Positions 62,487-64,000 of a DNA stretch of 64,000 nt are shown here, piece after piece. The position numbers were made by a program, and so were the translations under genes. Where the stretch lies: contig JANQFL010000070.1 of NCBI GenBank assembly GCA_028277845.1, positions 1 through 64,000 of the forward strand. The letters are read 5' to 3'. Below the pieces are notes generated by a model. That model was not told the origin of the DNA and did not search any database. It saw only the letters and a list, made by a program, of their open reading frames with translations. This DNA is from Sneathiellales bacterium. GTDB taxonomy: Bacteria; Pseudomonadota; Alphaproteobacteria; JANQFL01. Position 1 is the stretch's first letter. Each line of letters opens with the position of its first letter.

Positions 62487-63422
62487 TCAATCTAGCTCTT
62501 CGCCACCGACCAGGGAGGTGATGTTGCGGAGCGTCACTTCGGTGCGACAGTATTCCCGGAATGCCTGCGCCTGATCGGACATCGGCTTGTTGGGACTCCA
62601 TGCCAAGCCGATGTCCATCGGTGGTACGGCCTCCTTGAGGTCTATGCTTTCGATGCGTTCGGCTTCGAGCGACCAAGGACGGAAAAGCATGTCCGACAGG
62701 ATAGTGACGCCACGCCCGGAGGCCACCATCGAGCGAACGGCCTCGACGGACTGGGTCGCGAACTGGATGTTTGGTTCAACACCGTACTCCGCCCAATAGG
62801 TTTGGGTCGTGCGTTTCGCGTCGTCGATCATCAATTGAATATAGGGTTCGCGGGACACATCCAGTAGGCTCACGACGGATTTGCCCGACAACCTATGACC
62901 CGCCTGGGTCCACAGGCGGCGGGGGGATCTTATCAGGGTTTCGGAGGAGAGCTTATCGGCTTGGCCCAAGTTCGAAACCAACATCAGGGCGATATCCAAC
63001 TCTCCCTCAATCAATTTGTTTTCCAGTTCGACGCGGTCGTACTCAAGAATTTCGATATCGATGCCGCGGTAGGCACGGCTGAAACGGGCCAAGGGCGAAC
63101 TCAGGAAGTAACCGGCAATCGTCACCGTCACGCCCAGGCTCAGTTTTCCGGTCACGGTCAGCTTGTTCCTGGGAATGTCCTCCAACGCGATGGCGACAGA
63201 AGCCATGATTGTGTTGCAGTGACGCAGGAAACGCTGGCCTTCCGGTGTCGGATACACGCCGCGCCGGTGCCGTTCGATTAGCTTCACGCCGACCAAGTCC
63301 TGCAAATCCTTGATGGCGCTGCTCACCGCGGACGCGGAAACGTTGAGCTGTGAAGCCGCGACGTTGATCTTTCTCACCTGGCAGACGGTGATGAAATATT
63401 TGATCTGGCGAAGGGAAATCAA
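62487..63422 (-). CDS. LysR-family transcriptional regulator
   Basis: 311-residue LysR regulator with N-terminal winged helix (LRQIKYFITVCQVRKINVAASQLNVSASAVSSAIKDLQDLVGVKLIERH) and a periplasmic-binding-like effector domain. The start is TTG 63422 with AGGAGG five bases away. It converges on the monooxygenase operon end (15-bp gap) and is divergent from the 5-oxoprolinase gene across 263 bp that holds inverted repeats, so pxpA is the more probable target. Confidence 0.9.
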   Translation of the reverse strand: MISLRQIKYFITVCQVRKINVAASQLNVSASAVSSAIKDLQDLVGVKLIERHRRGVYPTPEGQRFLRHCNTIMASVAIALEDIPRNKLTVTGKLSLGVTVTIAGYFLSSPLARFSRAYRGIDIEILEYDRVELENKLIEGELDIALMLVSNLGQADKLSSETLIRSPRRLWTQAGHRLSGKSVVSLLDVSREPYIQLMIDDAKRTTQTYWAEYGVEPNIQFATQSVEAVRSMVASGRGVTILSDMLFRPWSLEAERIESIDLKEAVPPMDIGLAWSPNKPMSDQAQAFREYCRTEVTLRNITSLVGGEELD

Positions 63423-63685
63423 CCCGTCCTCCTGTGAGAATCCGGATATGGAGAATTACGAATTCGAGATTTAAATAATATCGAATTCAAATTCAACCAA
63501 AAATGATTTGTCTAATTCGGACGGCATCGTAATACTTGAATGATCCGAATTTCATTGGATTAATCAAATAATTCCGAAGAAATACGGATGATGATAACAA
63601 TCATCCCCGTTTTCTGTGATTTCGGAAAATCAGAATTCTAGTACAGAGCTGAAATTTTCGTGGGCGATGAATCGAGGAGAAAGTA
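63423..63685. promoter_or_regulatory. Divergent promoter region with inverted repeats
   Basis: AT-rich region between the LysR gene and pxpA. Three inverted repeats are seen: AATTCGA-N13-TCGAATT (63461-63487), GGATGAT-N7-ATCATCC (63586-63606) and TGATTT-N4-AAATCA (63617-63632). The first has LysR-box-like spacing near the regulator's own start; the second lies about 80 bp upstream of pxpA. Assignment as operators is an inference. Confidence 0.5.
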
Positions 63686-64000
63686 ATGAAGGCCGAAATT
63701 AACTGCGATATGGGCGAGGGGTTTTCGATCTACAGGGTCTGCGACGACGCTGAGATGATGAAGCATATCAACATCGCCAATGTGGCCTGCGGCTTTCATG
63801 CCTCAGATCCGGTTGTCATGCATCACACCGTGAAACTGGCGAAGGACAATGGGGTACGTGTTGGCGCGCACCCCTCCTATCCCGATAAGCAGGGTTTTGG
63901 GCGGCGAGAGATGAAAATCGAGCGAGAGGAGCTTCGTGATCTGCTGATTTTTCAGGTTGGCGCGTTGAAGGGCTTCCTGGACTTGCACGACATGGCGCTA
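63686..64000 (+). CDS. pxpA: 5-oxoprolinase subunit A (LamB/YcsF family), cut by window edge
   Basis: Partial; 105 codons visible. The start MKAEINCDMGEGFSIYRVCDD and NVACGFHASDPVVMHHTVKLA with RVGAHPSYPDKQGFGRREM are diagnostic of PxpA/YcsF. PxpA with PxpB and PxpC cleaves 5-oxoproline to glutamate with ATP. ATG 63686 follows GGAGAAAG. Partners pxpB and pxpC would be expected beyond the edge. Confidence 0.92.
   Translation, partial: MKAEINCDMGEGFSIYRVCDDAEMMKHINIANVACGFHASDPVVMHHTVKLAKDNGVRVGAHPSYPDKQGFGRREMKIEREELRDLLIFQVGALKGFLDLHDMAL

Noticed and set aside
1-64000. CRISPR array
   Set aside because: No regularly spaced short direct repeats were seen anywhere in the window.

Overview
The window is a high-GC chromosomal segment from an alphaproteobacterium, most likely a Rhodospirillales-type organism. 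The evidence is the divK-pleD pair next to a DUF3572 gene and rpmG, a dinB with an N-terminal zinc knuckle, DUF983, two PAS_5-type proteins, the pyrB-pyrC-plsY-dprA-topA-rnr run, and gatCAB next to ruvX. No plasmid or phage replication genes are visible.

Layout. 0-5.6 kb: dinB, a ROK sugar kinase translationally coupled to a HAD phosphatase, DUF3572, then divK-pleD and the convergent rpmG, which share a strong bidirectional terminator. 5.8-19.2 kb: MFS exporter and tandem Nudix hydrolases, a two-domain VOC dioxygenase-like protein, a cobalt-type nitrile hydratase operon (alpha, beta, activator), a Tat-exported agmatine-deiminase-like protein, an AqpS-like aquaporin, a PAS_5 protein, DUF983, a dimethylglycine/sarcosine-dehydrogenase-like flavoprotein, and an MFS gene divergent from a SufR-like regulator. 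19.2-29.4 kb: a minus-strand housekeeping operon read as pyrB, pyrC, plsY, dprA, topA, rnr and a secreted glycerophosphodiesterase. 29.4-36.2 kb: di-haem peroxidase, PAS_5 protein, lipoprotein, then a disturbed region with an intact AEC transporter, two scars related to it, a low-GC HEPN-like gene, poorly recognised small ORFs and ruvX. 36.3-44.4 kb: gatCAB, three tandem overlapping PaaK/CapK-like adenylate-forming enzymes and a MarR regulator. 44.4-49.7 kb: small envelope proteins, an unknown helical protein, a PLP trans-sulfuration enzyme, a GST, a YbaK-like deacylase and a Sel1 protein.

50.0-56.4 kb is a low-GC island beginning at tRNA-Ser(GCU). A truncated serine recombinase reads into the tRNA gene. 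It abuts an IS481-type element whose transposase has an internal deletion. Beyond these lies a three-gene operon: a small membrane protein, a NoeA-like methyltransferase, and a membrane-anchored alkaline-phosphatase-superfamily enzyme, probably for surface glycan or lipid modification.

56.4-62.5 kb is a complete toluene/isoprene-type soluble diiron monooxygenase operon. It begins with an acetoacetate-decarboxylase-like gene and runs alpha, gamma, effector, beta, reductase, Rieske ferredoxin, GST. The ferredoxin is displaced from its usual third place. A LysR regulator follows on the opposite strand, divergent from a truncated 5-oxoprolinase subunit A gene at the edge.

The best candidates for an undescribed system are the reordered monooxygenase operon with its two unusual partners, the triple PaaK-like array, and the tRNA-Ser island operon. 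These functions are inferred from recognisable motifs and remembered family features; no database search was possible.
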